A DNA stretch of 64,000 nt from Asterias amurensis (Eukaryota; Echinodermata; Asteroidea; Forcipulatida; Asteriidae): contig NC_092665.1 in NCBI RefSeq assembly GCF_032118995.1, forward strand, positions 11,822,512 to 11,886,511, written 5' to 3'. Shown piece after piece: positions 41,251 through 53,200 of the stretch. The position numbers and the translations under genes were made by a program. Each line of letters begins with the position of its first letter. Positions within the stretch are counted from its first letter, which is position 1. The notes under the pieces were generated by a model, which ran no database searches, was not told where the DNA came from, and worked only from the letters and a program-made list of their open reading frames with translations.

Positions 41251-42030
41251 TGCCACCAACTGACTCCTTCATCTGTCCCCCGTCACTTTTGTTGCATCTC
41301 ATTTAAGGCCTACTGTATTGGTTCGTATTACAGGTGAAATCAGCTCATTTTATCCACTTCTTTCGTTTGTTTTTTATTATATAGTTTGGTTTGTGTAAAT
41401 TGTACATTTTTGGACTGTCGAAGGTATTGTGCATTATTAATAAGTTAATGTTTGTTTACTTGCCATATATTATATATAACCTGAAAAATGTGTTAATACC
41501 TTTCAATGTTTATTTGGTAATGGCTGTAAATGTACTCATCGCATGGAACAGGTTCCAGCCGGTTGAAACCAGTTGAAACCGGTTGAAACCAGGGTCAATG
41601 CAGTTTTGTAAGTTGGTTTAAACCAGCTGGAACCAGTAACTGATTTACTAGTACCCACTTTTGATTTTTTGTTCGTCTTATTTTTAACAATCTAGCAAAG
41701 TTATATTAGTCTTTTTCATAGGTCGTCCTACTGGTTTGATCCGGTTTGAACCAGTATTTACAGGTTCAAGTTAAAATGAACCGTAGATTGTATTGTATAT
41801 CTAACATTACTCTAACCGGATACCATTGGTCTCTTTTCTCTGCATGGGGTTCTTGGCTAGGGGCAAAGTTTGCTTTTTCGAGAGTCCTTGGCTTCAAACT
41901 AGAATAAATGAAATAAAGTAAAATAAAAAGAAGGCAAAGCAAAAAGTTGTTAGTGATTTCCTTCTGGGAAAGTTCAGACCATGAGGTTGAATGGTCCATA
42001 GTATCTCTCTAGTCGGATAAACTGTGTTGT

Positions 42031-42419
42031 AAAGGCACCGGACACCTTTGGTAATTGTCAAAGATCAGTCTTCTCACTTGATGTATCTCAACATATGCAT
42101 ATAAAATAACAAACCTGTGAAAACTTGAGCTCAATTGGTCGTCGAAGATGCTAGAGAGTCTTAGAAAAAAAGAAAAAAACCTTGGCGCACAAGTTGTGTG
42201 CTTTTAGATGCTTAAACTCGAGACCTCAGCTGAGGTCTCAAATTCAATTCAAATATTTTAGTGAGAAATTACTTCTTTCTCAAAAACTACATCACTTCAG
42301 AGGGAGCCATTTCTTACAATGTTTTATATTATCAACAGCTCTCCATTGCTCGTTACCAAGGAAGTTTTTCTGCTAACAACTATTTTAAGTAATTACCAAT
42401 AGTGTCCAGTGCCTTTAAA
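42031..42419. mobile_element. MITE family B, copy 8
   Basis: TAAAGGCACCGGACACCTTT to CAATAGTGTCCAGTGCCTTTAA; central CGAGACCTCAGCTGAGGTCT palindrome. Confidence 0.82.
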
Positions 42420-42663
42420 TGAAGGGGTTTATTGGCTGTTTGAGTTTAATTGGACCCCTTGCTAGTGAACATCTAGGATTTGTGTCTGGCTTTGTTACAT
42501 GTGGGATGCAGAAGCCCTACAACTTTCTTTGTACCATTCTTGTGGAATTACTAGTATTAAGATAATCCCATGACCGCAAACCTTACTATATCCCATGACT
42601 AGTTGGGGTGTGTTTTCACAGTCGTAACCAATAACTGTTTCGGTTCAATCATGGAGGTAGAAA

Positions 42664-42853
42664 CAATAGACCTTTATCATGCTGCCTCCATCTTGGTCAT
42701 GTTCCTTGTATCGGATAACAATAATGAATGCTAATAACTATTTGCTATTAGGAACCAGACTATTTTGTTCTTCAAGTCTCGGTTTGGTAACATTGATATC
42801 AATGGGAGAAATTCAAGATGGCCGCACCACTGTGATAAAGGTCTATTGCCATC
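42664..42853. mobile_element. Short TIR element, 'CAATAGACCTTTATCA' type
   Basis: CAATAGACCTTTATCATGCT and CCTCCATCTTGG at the left are mirrored by CAAGATGGCCGCACC and ACTGTGATAAAGGTCTATTG at the right. About 190 bp. The element at 49689-49883 shares the terminal CAATAGACC. Confidence 0.78.
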
Positions 42854-43400
42854 TGGTTAATCGCTGCCCAATGACTGAAACAGCTATTAGTTACGGCCGC
42901 CAAAACGCACCTTTGGAGTGGTGGTGATGTACATGAGTAAAAGTAACCAGAACCCAACCCTCTCTCCTTTGTTGTAAAGACTCGTCTATAGTTAAAATGG
43001 AGTATTTAAACTGCAAAGTATGTTTTTCCCCCAATAAAGTTAATATATGTATGATATTGTAACAAACATGGAAGAGGATGTGAAAACTTTATTTTTGGTG
43101 TCAAAAATTTCGCCAGCTTTGCTACCATGGGCAGTGCACCGTATCGATACCTCTCGTTACTTACTAGGGATTAGCTGAAAAACAACATTGATTGGCTCAC
43201 CAAAAGTGATTGCTCTGCGCGCATGGTTGTTAAAACCGTTCGAGCACTTGTTGGGCACCTGTCGATGTAAAATGCACTCAAATTGTATTGAAATATTATG
43301 CTCAAGACTGCCCTCTATAGTCGGAACTTGTCCATGTTCCAATCACATAATGAATGTAAGGGTCTTGGAGTGCAGACTAAAAGTTGGGGCATGCCCCCTT

Positions 43401-43520
43401 AAAGCCCGGTTCATACTTCCTGCGAATGCTTCGTGCGAAGCGAATTTCATTGCGTCACAAAGGGAAAGGGAGCGTCACCAAATTTTGCATCGCATTTGCA
43501 GGAAGTATGAACCAGGCTTA
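43401..43520. mobile_element. Short TIR element, 'GCCCGGTTCATACTTCC' type, copy 2
   Basis: TTAAAGCCCGGTTCATACTT ... AAGTATGAACCAGGCTTAA with GCGAATGCTTCGTGCGAAGC inside. Near-complete palindrome of 120 bp; relative at 34589. Confidence 0.82.
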
Positions 43521-43565
43521 AGACCCCCCATCCTGAGACTGACGCTTTAAAAGATGACTTTTTAG

Positions 43566-43578
43566 CCACTAGGTGGCG
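43566..43578 (+). promoter_or_regulatory. CTCF-like motif, + orientation
   Basis: CCACTAGGTGGCG matches the CCASYAGRKGGCRS core of the vertebrate CTCF site. Function in this organism is inference. Confidence 0.4.
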
Positions 43579-44331
43579 ACAGATTTATCGGGTACCATCC
43601 ATTTGGCGGGTGCAGGCAGTGCAGTGTATTGGAGAGAAACTCATGCGCACAATGTAACTTTTCCTGTGGATCCAAGATTTGCAGATCATGGTTTTTATTG
43701 ACCGTAATGAAAAATGATCCAATATTGTGTCTCGTTTGGTTGTTGAGTTTCAACCTAAAACATTTGGGGTGCGCTAGCCCTCTAAAAATTGCCCTATTTT
43801 GAAAAAAAGATGTGTGGGGTAATTTTTCCAAGATATAGTCGGGCTAGTTTATTCCTACAGACATATGTGCTTGTAATTTAGATGAGCCTAGACTTGGTTC
43901 CATGTCTGTGATCGTGGCTTTTAGCCTACCCGATATGCCAACACATTATTGCTTGAAATAGCGCCCTCTTGCAGATTAACCTCCCTCCGGTAGTTAGAGT
44001 GCGTGATAGAAAAATCTGCAGGGGAATTCTGTGTGGCTGATGCAGAGAAATAACCGCAGTCTCAGACACTTGAGTTCAAGTCTAAGACAAGCCTAGGTCA
44101 AGAGCCAAACAGCTAACCTACCAAACATTTTAAAGAAAAATGAGGTTTAATAGTTGTCTCAAAATACATTTAGTCTGTTTGCCCTGCCTGGTTTAAAGAG
44201 ACTTCTAACAATTTTAAAAGTTTGAATTTTCAATTTGCTTTGGTTGCCATGGGAAGCTTATGTAGTGTGGTGTACCATTGGTTCATCCTGACCAGACTGT
44301 ATAAACAAAGGACATTTACTGGACATGACTG

Positions 44332-44344
44332 CTGCCACCTAGTG
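44332..44344 (-). promoter_or_regulatory. CTCF-like motif, - orientation
   Basis: CTGCCACCTAGTG on the + strand, i.e. CACTAGGTGGCAG on the - strand, matching the CTCF core. It faces the + motif 766 bp to the left (convergent pair) in the gap between two convergent genes. Confidence 0.42.
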
Positions 44345-44640
44345 TCTTAAATTGTTCAAAGAGTAGTTTTGTAGTCAGGTGCCTACATCAGTTCATAACA
44401 ATCTTTCATCATGCAGAAACACCTTGGCTTTTGCACTTGGTAGAACTTCATTAGTTGCTGTTACTGTGCCTGTGTAGTGCAGTGATTGATCAGTAGTAGG
44501 GTCATCACTTCATTTGATTTGATGTCCTGGAACTGCACACTCTTGCTCTTCAAGAAACAGCCCTGGAATTTTGTAAGTTTGTCATTTTTATCTTTTACTT
44601 TAGGTAACTAATCTTCAAGTTAATTATCAGGAAAAGTTTC

Positions 44641-44765
44641 TGTATGGCGCCACCACTTTTTCATTCGATATGAAATAATATAGTATCTAATTTACCTCAA
44701 TGAGATATCCCTTTTTGTAAAAATGAGTGAAAAGGTGGTGGCGCCATATGGAAACTTTTCCAATT
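44641..44765. mobile_element. Palindromic MITE, about 125 bp
   Basis: GTATGGCGCCACCACTTTTT CATTC at the left pairs with GAGTGAAAAGGTGGTGGCGC CATATGG at the right. A fragment with CATATGGCACCACCATAT is at about 59519. Confidence 0.8.
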
Positions 44766-44938
44766 ATCACAACAACTTACTTGGTGTAGTTTTAGAGAAA
44801 GAGGTAATATTTACCCAGGAAATTTGAATCTGAGATTGAGAAAGGCTTCGGCAATTTTTGATGAATAACCAAATGTATTGACCCAATTCAGCTGAGGTTG
44901 TCATCACATTAATCTTGGTCATTTGGTTTTGAGAGTCA

Positions 44939-45262
44939 TGGGCGTTGTGGCCGAGCGGATAAGAGCACCGAGCTCAAGCTCTGGTGTTTCTGTTCAGCAG
45001 AGTGTGGGTTCGAATCCCAACTATAATTGCTTCTCTCCACCCAGGGGTAAATGGGTACCTGTGAGGGCAGAGATGGTTCTTGTGATTGGTTTAGCCAAGT
45101 AGCGCATATTAATGTTGCACAGGCTGTATACTCCCCAGGGAGCTGAGTTGGTTTAAGCAATGATTTAAGGCCCAGTGACCAGGGGTAAAATAATGTTGGA
45201 AGCGCTTTGAGACGCCCTTCGGGTGTGAAAAGCGCTATATAAAAACTGGTTATTATTATTAT
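44939..45262 (+). repeat. tRNA-Leu-derived SINE, near full length
   Basis: Head TGGGCGTTGTGGCCGAGCGG has a tRNA-Leu style box A; GTGTGGGTTCGAATCCCAAC has box B. The body carries CACCCAGGGGTAAATGGGTA, and the tail AGCGCTTTGAGACGCCCTTC, GGGTGTGAAAAGCGCTATAT, then (ATT)n. About 320 bp. The tRNA head is diverged, so no functional tRNA is claimed. Confidence 0.82.
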
Positions 45263-46015
45263 GTCCTCATGTGTTTAAAAATGTGCAGCGCACACTCTTT
45301 ACCATAATTTGCAGGCCTACATGCAATTGGAATCCCAAAAATTACGAGCGTCGCAGACACAAAGGGTCAGTACCAAGTCTTAATTAGAAGTACTCTTTAC
45401 TTTACATTTTAAATAAATGCAATACACAAAATTCATGATCAAACTCAAATTCCCTTTATTGGTTGTTTATTCACATCTTTACAAGTCTTTCAGGACGGAT
45501 TATCGAAATAAGTAGAAAACCTTTGCACAATATATTTACACATAGATACATCAACTCGACCTATTTTGTTATCATTTATGTATAATATGCTTTATCCCCA
45601 ATGCAAATTTAACATATCTACATGTATCAAAATTCATATTAGTTGTTGATGGGCATATACACATGGTAGCTTGTGTATTTTCTTTTTGTAAAATAACAAA
45701 AATTATACATTCTATTTTACCTCTTGACCACAGATGTAAGATTACAATTGATACGGGAGAAGAGATTGATGTACACAACTGCTCTTTTAGTGTGTGGTGG
45801 GTACATCACCATGTTGTTTGCATCTTGGTTGATTTTTGACAGAGCAGAAAAGCTTGTTTCCCAAGGACCATTTTTGTATGGAATGATACGATTTTATTTG
45901 TTTCGGATGGATTTCTGAATTATGCAAACTTTGTACCTTAGCAAACCCACTGTCAGGCAATATCGAAATTGGTGCTTACAGCTATGGATAAAACTGTTGC
46001 TAACGTTGTTGCCAG

Positions 46016-46401
46016 TTAAAGGCAGTGGACACTATTGGTAATTACTCAAAATAATTATTAGCATAAAACCTTACTTGGTAACGAGTAATGGGGAGCTGTT
46101 GATAGTATAAAACATTGAGAGAAACAGCTCCCTCTGAAGGAACATAGTTTTTGAGAAAGAAGTAATTTTCCACAAATATGATTTCGAGACCTCAGATTTA
46201 GAATTTGAGGTCTCGAAATCAAGCACCTGAAAGCACACAACTTCGTGTGACAAGGGTGTTTTTTCTTTCATTATTATCTCGCAACCTCGATGACCGATTG
46301 AGCTCAAATGTTCACAGGTTTGTTATTTTATGCATATGTTGAGATACACAAAGTGAGAAGACTGGTCTTTGACAATTACCAATAGTGTCCAGTGTCTTTA
46401 A
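46016..46401. mobile_element. MITE family B, copy 9
   Basis: TTAAAGGCAGTGGACACTAT to AATAGTGTCCAGTGTCTTTAA; reverse-oriented interior relative to the copy at 12241. Confidence 0.85.
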
Positions 46402-46504
46402 GGATCCTTTATACTTCAATGCATGACAAACTTTAGCCTTTCTGCATTTCATCACAAGAGGGCTCACTTCACCTTCACCATTAAAAGTAAACAGTCTCCA
46501 ACTC

Positions 46505-46815
46505 AAACCTGTGACCTGTGCCTGGGCCCCAGCGCTGCTTTTTAGCACAAAAAGTAGCAAAGTACAAGAAAATTATGCTTACCAGAATATGGTTACCAGC
46601 CGAACCATAATGTCACAAGTACATTTCTGACTTTAACGGCTCTGTAAAATTTGGCTCTAGGCCCAATTTCTTAAAGCATTTTTTCAGCACAAAGGTAGCT
46701 AAGCACAACAAACTAATGCTTACTACACTTAAGTTACCAGCTATAATATGATGTCAAATGTACAATCTGTAACTGGTGTCCTGCTTATTTTGGCTAAGCA
46801 GCAAATCGTTACTGG
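46505..46815. repeat. Two degenerate 'GGCCCAATTT / TAGCACAAA' repeats
   Basis: GGGCCCCAGCGCTGCTTTTT AGCACAAAAAGTAGC and then GGCCCAATTTCTTAAAGCAT TTTTTCAGCACAAAGGTAGC each begin a similar block with AATTATGCTTACCAG / ACTAATGCTTACTAC. Diverged relatives of the element at 5183. Confidence 0.5.
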
Positions 46816-47042
46816 AAAAGGAATCGATATCTTTCCATTGGCTTTCTAGGTTTATAGCCTTTCTTCTGTTTACAAACACTGACCACCACTTGGGTTGCCT
46901 TGGGTTTCACAAAATTATAAGCAATGACAGACTTTAACACTTTTTTAAACTGAAGAACATGTGCACTTTTTCTTTTGAGTAGCACACTGATTTATCAGTC
47001 ATATGGGTAAATCGATAGCATTAAATGATAAACTGTTGTATT

Positions 47043-47048
47043 TTTATT
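47043..47048 (-). promoter_or_regulatory. LRRC23 candidate poly(A) signal
   Basis: TTTATT on the + strand reads AATAAA on the - strand, about 165 nt beyond the LRRC23 stop, a normal 3' UTR distance. Confidence 0.5.
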
Positions 47049-47209
47049 GTGAGTGAAGACTACTCGTACTTTTTCTTAGGTTGGCAAAAGTCACGACTGA
47101 GACGTCGCAGAGTAAAGGTCCATCTGGTTTTTGCTTGGGGCAACTCGTAGTCTGCACAATATGATGTATAAGTCGTAGCTGTGTATATTTTTAAAACGAA
47201 GCATGTACC

Positions 47210-47251
47210 TCAAGCGTCTTCTGTGTCAGAGTGTATAACTTCTTCAGTCCC
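47210..47251 (-). CDS. LRRC23: LRRC23 exon 7 (last 13 residues and stop)
   Basis: A long pyrimidine-rich tract (TTTTTCTTTCTACTCAACAA, CTATCCAG) precedes an in-phase reading GTEEVIHSDTEDA then TGA. The phase (0) matches exon 6 and the total length matches the family. The short acidic tail is not conserved enough to prove it. Confidence 0.65.
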   Translation of the reverse strand, partial: GTEEVIHSDTEDA

Positions 47252-50200
47252 CTGGATAGTTGTTGAGTAGAAAGAAAAATACAAAATAGTATGAGCTGTT
47301 GCAAAGTTGCTTACCAACCCAATAAAACCTTGTGGCTATGCAGAAGCGGTTTAATAGCGTCAGGTTTCACCAGAAGCTTAGAAAAAGACTCTGCTTTAGG
47401 GTTATCGCGGAGGCCATTAAATTTTAGCTGCTATAATCTGACCCTGTTTGGGAACGTGTTACTATTATCTGACCCTTATTGGGACCAAGCTACTAACTGC
47501 TGACCTTTTTGGGGATCAAGCTACTTATAGCTGACTCTTATTGGGACCAAGCTACTAATACTAATAGCTTACCCTTATTGGAACCAAGCTACTAATTGCT
47601 GACCCTCATTGGGACCTAGCAACTAATTCTAAAAGCTGACTCTTATTGGGACCAAGCTACTTATAGCTAACCCTTATTGGGACAAAGCCACTAATACTAA
47701 TAGCTGACCCTTGTTGTGACCAACTACTATTTGCTGACCCTTGTTGTGATCAAGCTACTTATTGCTGACCCTTGGGATCAAGCTACTAATAGCTGACCCT
47801 TGGGACCAAGCTTCTCGCATCTGACCCTTACTGGGATCAAGATACTAATAGTTGTCCCTTATTGGCCAATCTATTCATATTTGTGTATAAACAGCCCATC
47901 TTATTTCTTACCTCTGCTGCCAGTTCCTCTGCCCTCCTCTGTTCGTATAAATCTTCAGCTTCTTGTCTTTCTTCGTCATTGTACTCATCTTTGTCTAATC
48001 TCTCGACTCTTCTGAGATTGATGAGAACTTCCATCCTGTAGTCATCCTCATCTGAGCATGGACACTCTGCAAACAAGAAATAGGCATTGAGTATGTATTT
48101 TTAAACATCGTATCAAAGCGCCTTTAAATATTACTACCCCTGGGCCCAATTTGATGGCTCTGCTTACCGTAAGCACAGAATCGACGCTTATGGAAGCATG
48201 GAATTCTGTGCTTACGGCAAGTGTAACTCAAGGGTAAGCGGTACATTTTGGCTTCTGCGCATACTAGGCATTCTACGCATACAAGGTTAGCGCAGAAATT
48301 CAACGCTTGCACGTAAGCAGGGAATCGTGATCGTAAGCGCAGAATTCGGCGGTAAGCAGAGCCATAAAATTGGGCCCTGGTCAGTTGGTCTCAGACATTC
48401 CTGAAACCACCTCAACTCCTTAGGATTATGCAGCAGCACCAGCAGCCATAAAGGCTCACCTGTTGCTAACCATTCCACATTCTCTACCCTTACATGTACC
48501 CATCTGGGTGCTGAGAAACACTAATAATTAATATTAATTTTGGTTTTACTCATACACGGATGTGTGTTAGCACTGTATATTCAGTACTTTCCTGAGTCCA
48601 GTGAAAAAATATCACGGGCATGTTACTCGTTAATTATTAAGTGCCTTTCCCATGGATGCAAGTGTCACAACTGGGATTTGAACCTACACTCTGAAGACTG
48701 AGCCATCGGAACTTGCTCTTTGACCCTGTTGACATTTGCTACAACTTCTGGAAAGGTCGATGCCCAGCTCTTGTCTGGACGAGGATGTCCCAAGAAGACC
48801 TTTGATCGATCAACTTGGTTGACCAAGTGAAGTAGAGTGTTCGAGTGTTAGACTTGGGCTTAGGAGGCCAATACTGTTTGTCGCAGATGAGTGAATAATT
48901 AAAGTAAATCTGCTCTTCTAAAGAAACTCCGAGGTACCTTCCCTCTGAGATTATTTTGTTGTTTGCTTTTAAAGTCTTGGAGAGGACTTACCAGATAGGA
49001 TGAGCGCCCTCAACTTAGGAAGGCTCTTCATCTTCACAGTCTCCTTGACGTCCGTTACGGCATTTCCTCTCATGTTGATGTACTGCAGTTGGCTCATAGT
49101 CTCTGCGAAGCCGTCCAGTTTCACGATTTTGTTGTCGCGGAGGTGAAGGGTCGTCAGATGTTCCATTCTTTCCAGACCTTCAATTTTTGAGATGAGATTT
49201 CCTCCCTTTAATAAAGACAGGAAGACTGATTAAAATGTATGAATATAATTTAATTTAATTGAATTAAAAATCCATAGTTTCTAATAGTATTCATTTTCCT
49301 GTTCTTAGTTATAGACAATAGACCCTTCCATGAAATATGCTAATTACTTTAATGCATGTTGGTAAACGTCATAGAAATGTGCACTAAGCAGACACACAAG
49401 CTACTAAGTATTTTATTAAGCTGTTATAAGTAGAAAATCCTCTTGGTAAACAAGTAAGAAAAGACCAGGGTACCAGTCACAGGACTGGTAACTGTATGGT
49501 TTTTTGACTTGTAATTTGCTAAGCCTAAGTTTTTTTGTGCTAAGCAAGTTTTTGAGCTCACAGGCTTTATAGAATTGGGCTCTGGTCATAAACTCACTGA
49601 TGGCGAAGATGAATGTATAGAAAAAAGTCAGTCCGAACTGCTAAGCAGAAAGTGATTGTTTAGATACAAATAGCTCTGATGGCAGTGACAATAGACCGAT
49701 CCATTAAGCTCCGCCCCATTGCGTATTGACCAATCACAACGCAACAAAGGTCCGACACTAAGGTCCGACATGCGTGTGCTTATCTTGGCGCGCGCGGCAG
49801 AGTTGTGCAGAAAGGCATTGGAGAGCCCCACGTATTCTTGCTTACACGTGCGTTGTGGGCGGAGCCTACTGGATTGGTCTATTCAACTCATAACAGACTG
49901 TTAAAGGCAGTGGACACTATTGGTAATTACTCAAAATAATTACTAGCACAAAACCTTTCTTGGTGACAAGTAATGGGGAGAGGTTGATGGTGTAAAACAT
50001 TGTGAGAAACGGCTCTCTCTGAAGTGCCCTGGTTTCGAGAAAGACGTAATTTTTCACAAATTTGATTTTGAGGCCTCAGATTTAGAACTTGAGGTCTCGA
50101 AATCAACCATCTAAACGCACACAACTTCATGTGACAAAAGTTTTTTAATTACCATTATTATCTCGCAAGTTCGATGCCCGATTGAGCTCAAATTTTCACA

Positions 50201-53200
50201 GGTTTGTTATTTTATGTATATGTTGAGATACACCAAGTGAGAAGGATAGTCTTTGACAATTACCAATAGTGTCCACTGCCTTTAAGATTCTTTGAGAAAC
50301 TTAGTACTTCAGGTTCACACAGGGAAGTTGTTCGGGATGCTCAACTTGGTCAATTTGCAACGAAGTTTCAAAAACAAATTACTAATATATTGATGTCTCG
50401 GCTTACTCTAACAGCCTCATGCTCTACTCCTCTCCTGTACATAGTTAATTCCTAGTTGTTTATTTATTATTTGCTTTAAAAGATTATCTTGTTTCTGTAC
50501 AATTAAATGTGCTTTAGATTTTGTTACATGTCTATGTACTGTTTAATTCTCACTATTTTTCTTTTGCATGGAATAAACGTATTATTGAATTGAATGCCAT
50601 CAAGCAACCTTTTGATGAACCTAGCTCATCAAGTTATAAAAATTCAAATTAAATAATTACATGATGGAAACAGGGAGAGGGTAAAAAACTAACAACAAAC
50701 TCCCCCCCCCAAAGCCTCAAGAAATCAACCATCCATCAAAACTCTTTGGCAATACAATCTAGCAAGCTTTACAATCCCAAAACGAATCATCAGCTAACAT
50801 TTCAACCTAATCTAATCAAAGACAAATTCTTCATGACATAAAATTCCTCAGAAACAAAATAAAACACCTCACAAACATCTAACTTTAAAAATCTCAATAA
50901 CGTCTCATGCCACTGCATTTTTTGCCGCCGGTTATAAAAATGAAAAAGAAGAAAAAATAACCACACAATCAAAATTATATGGATATTAATAAGACGACAT
51001 TTCCACAGCGTCCGCCAGGTTCTATCTACCCTTGCAGGAAATGGGATTATGCAATTACATCTATTCCCTGTTTTTCTCTTGAATTTTTAACATGATTTAC
51101 CGAGTCAATTTGCACAAGGTTTTGATTAGACGTTTTTTTTTCGTCTACCTTTTTGTTAACTCTTTCAGTTATGCCTAGCCTGTATAAAAAAAACCACGGC
51201 CTTTTCTAAGAGGGGACATTGATGACGATATTTACATAATGTATAAGAAACAGGGACGTGTCACTGCACAATTTTCTCGTAGAAGGGCCCAAGGATATTT
51301 CAGGCTGTGAGGTGTTTTGCAGGGAAACAAAAAAACTTAGCGTCTTTAATGAAATTCATGGGTTACTTATGATTAGGATTAAGTTTCATAATTCGATGAA
51401 CTTAAAATTACTGCCTCAATGCCCAAATTTCTCTCGGGAAAATCAAATTACCGGGAACTGAAGAATTTCATTTTTGCCCCTTTCCATTATGGGATGAGAT
51501 CGGTGTCAGGCCAAAAAATCAATAACTAACATATCATTTTTCATATAATATCTTATCTCTGAAGTGTACACTGTAGTTATAGGAAATCACAATCAAGTAT
51601 ACATGTTATTTAACTTCGCTTGATTCATTTTTGAGTTTTATTTACAAAACCACATGTCTGGCAATGCTCACAATTAATATTTCTTTCATTGACTATCAGT
51701 ACCACAAAAGCCACATGATTTTTAGGAGGAACAAAAATCATTTCAATAATGTTTTAATATTTCCCCCAATTACATCTTTCAGGAAGGAATTAATCATTTC
51801 AAAAGACCAATTCCCCCCCCCCTCTTTTGCAACAAAATGACAATATCCTGGTATTAAATTATTTCGGACTGTGATACATTACAATTTCAGCAAGGCACAT
51901 CATTAAAGGCACGGGATACCTTTGGTAATTGTCAAAGAGCAGTCTTATCACTTGGTGTTTCTTAAAGACAGTGGACACTATTGGTAATTGTCAAAGACCA
52001 GTCTTTCCACTTGGTGTATCTCAACATATGCATAAAATAACCAACCTGTGAAAATTTGAGCTCAATCGGTCGACGAAGTTGCGAGATAATAATGAAAGAA
52101 AAAACACCCTTGTCACACAAAGTTGTGTGCTTTCTGATGCTTGATTTCGAGACCTCAAATTCTAAACTTGAGGTCTTGAAATCAAATTCGTGGAAAGTTA
52201 GTTCTTTCTCGAAAACTACTTCACTTCAGAGGGAGCTGTTTCTCACAATGATTTGTACTATCAACTTCTCCCCATTACCCATTACCAAGTAAGGTTGTAC
52301 GCTAATAATTATTTTGAGTAATTACCAATAGTGTCCACTGCCTTTAACGTATGCATTTAAAAAAACAACAACAACAACTGTATAACGCTGAACTCAATTG
52401 GTCGTTGAAGTTGCGAGATAGTGGGAGAAAAAACACCCCTGTCGCGCAAGTTGTGTGCTTTCAGGTGCTGAAATTCGAGACCTCAGCCGACGCCTTTGAT
52501 TCAATACCAATATTTTAGTGAGAAATTCCTTTTTTTCTCAAAAAACCATCTTCAGAGGGAGCTGTTTCTCAAAATGTGTTATACTAAAAACAGATCTCTC
52601 CATTGCTCATTACCAATCAAGTTTTTATGCTAACAATTATTTTTTTAAGTAATTACCAATAGTGTCCAGTGCCTTTAAAGATGAACTGCAACTGGAACTA
52701 CTTTTATGTTTCAGTCCTAGAGTTGATCTGGAGGCCATGGCCTTTGTTGCCCTGGGGCCGAGGTTCAGAACGAGCTAAGATTGCTCTAAGGCCGTGTCCG
52801 AATTGGCGACTTCGGCTACAGAATACGGCTAGGGCATCTGCCTATCCTTCAACACTGACAGACGCGCTGATCTAGCCGTAGCTGTAGCCGAAGTCGCCAA
52901 TTCGGACACGGCCTTAACTGTTTAATTCTTGAGAGCGCAGCCTAAAAACTAGCCTAGCATGTATCGCTATGGCAAAAAACATGCTATATGTGTGCCACTA
53001 AGCACCACTTCTCAACTTACCCTGTGGGCTACTAAAAAACTACTTATTTCTTCCTTTGCAGATGTGAATATTACATTATTAAAATATGTTCATTTTTTTT
53101 AGTGTGCGATTATTCATTTGACCACTGAACTGGTTGTGATCGCTACCATCAGAAAGATAATTTACAATACTTGTTATAAATATTGGCTACTTAAAAATTT

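Larger units (their letters stand above)
38466..47009. other. Intergenic region between convergent AGTRAP and LRRC23
   Basis: No coding exon is supported. It holds SINEs (38950, 39171, 44939), family A MITEs (39412, 39996), family B MITEs (42031, 46016), several short TIR elements and two CTCF-like motifs. Stretches 40,480-41,110, 41,255-42,030, 43,525-44,330 (apart from the motif), 45,265-46,015 and 46,405-47,010 show no assignable element except scattered degenerate repeat phrases. At 41550-41770 is a cluster of GGTTGAAACCAG/GGTTTAAACCAGC-like short repeats. Confidence 0.7.

Noticed and set aside
25872-45020. tRNA-like sequences (25872, 38950, 39171, 44939) as functional tRNA genes
   Set aside because: Boxes A and B are present, but acceptor stems do not close and SINE bodies follow, so they are tRNA-derived SINEs.
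45724-45918. 64-codon ORF with a hydrophobic stretch, preceded by a CAG
   Set aside because: No family recognised, no usable donor, isolated in intergenic DNA.
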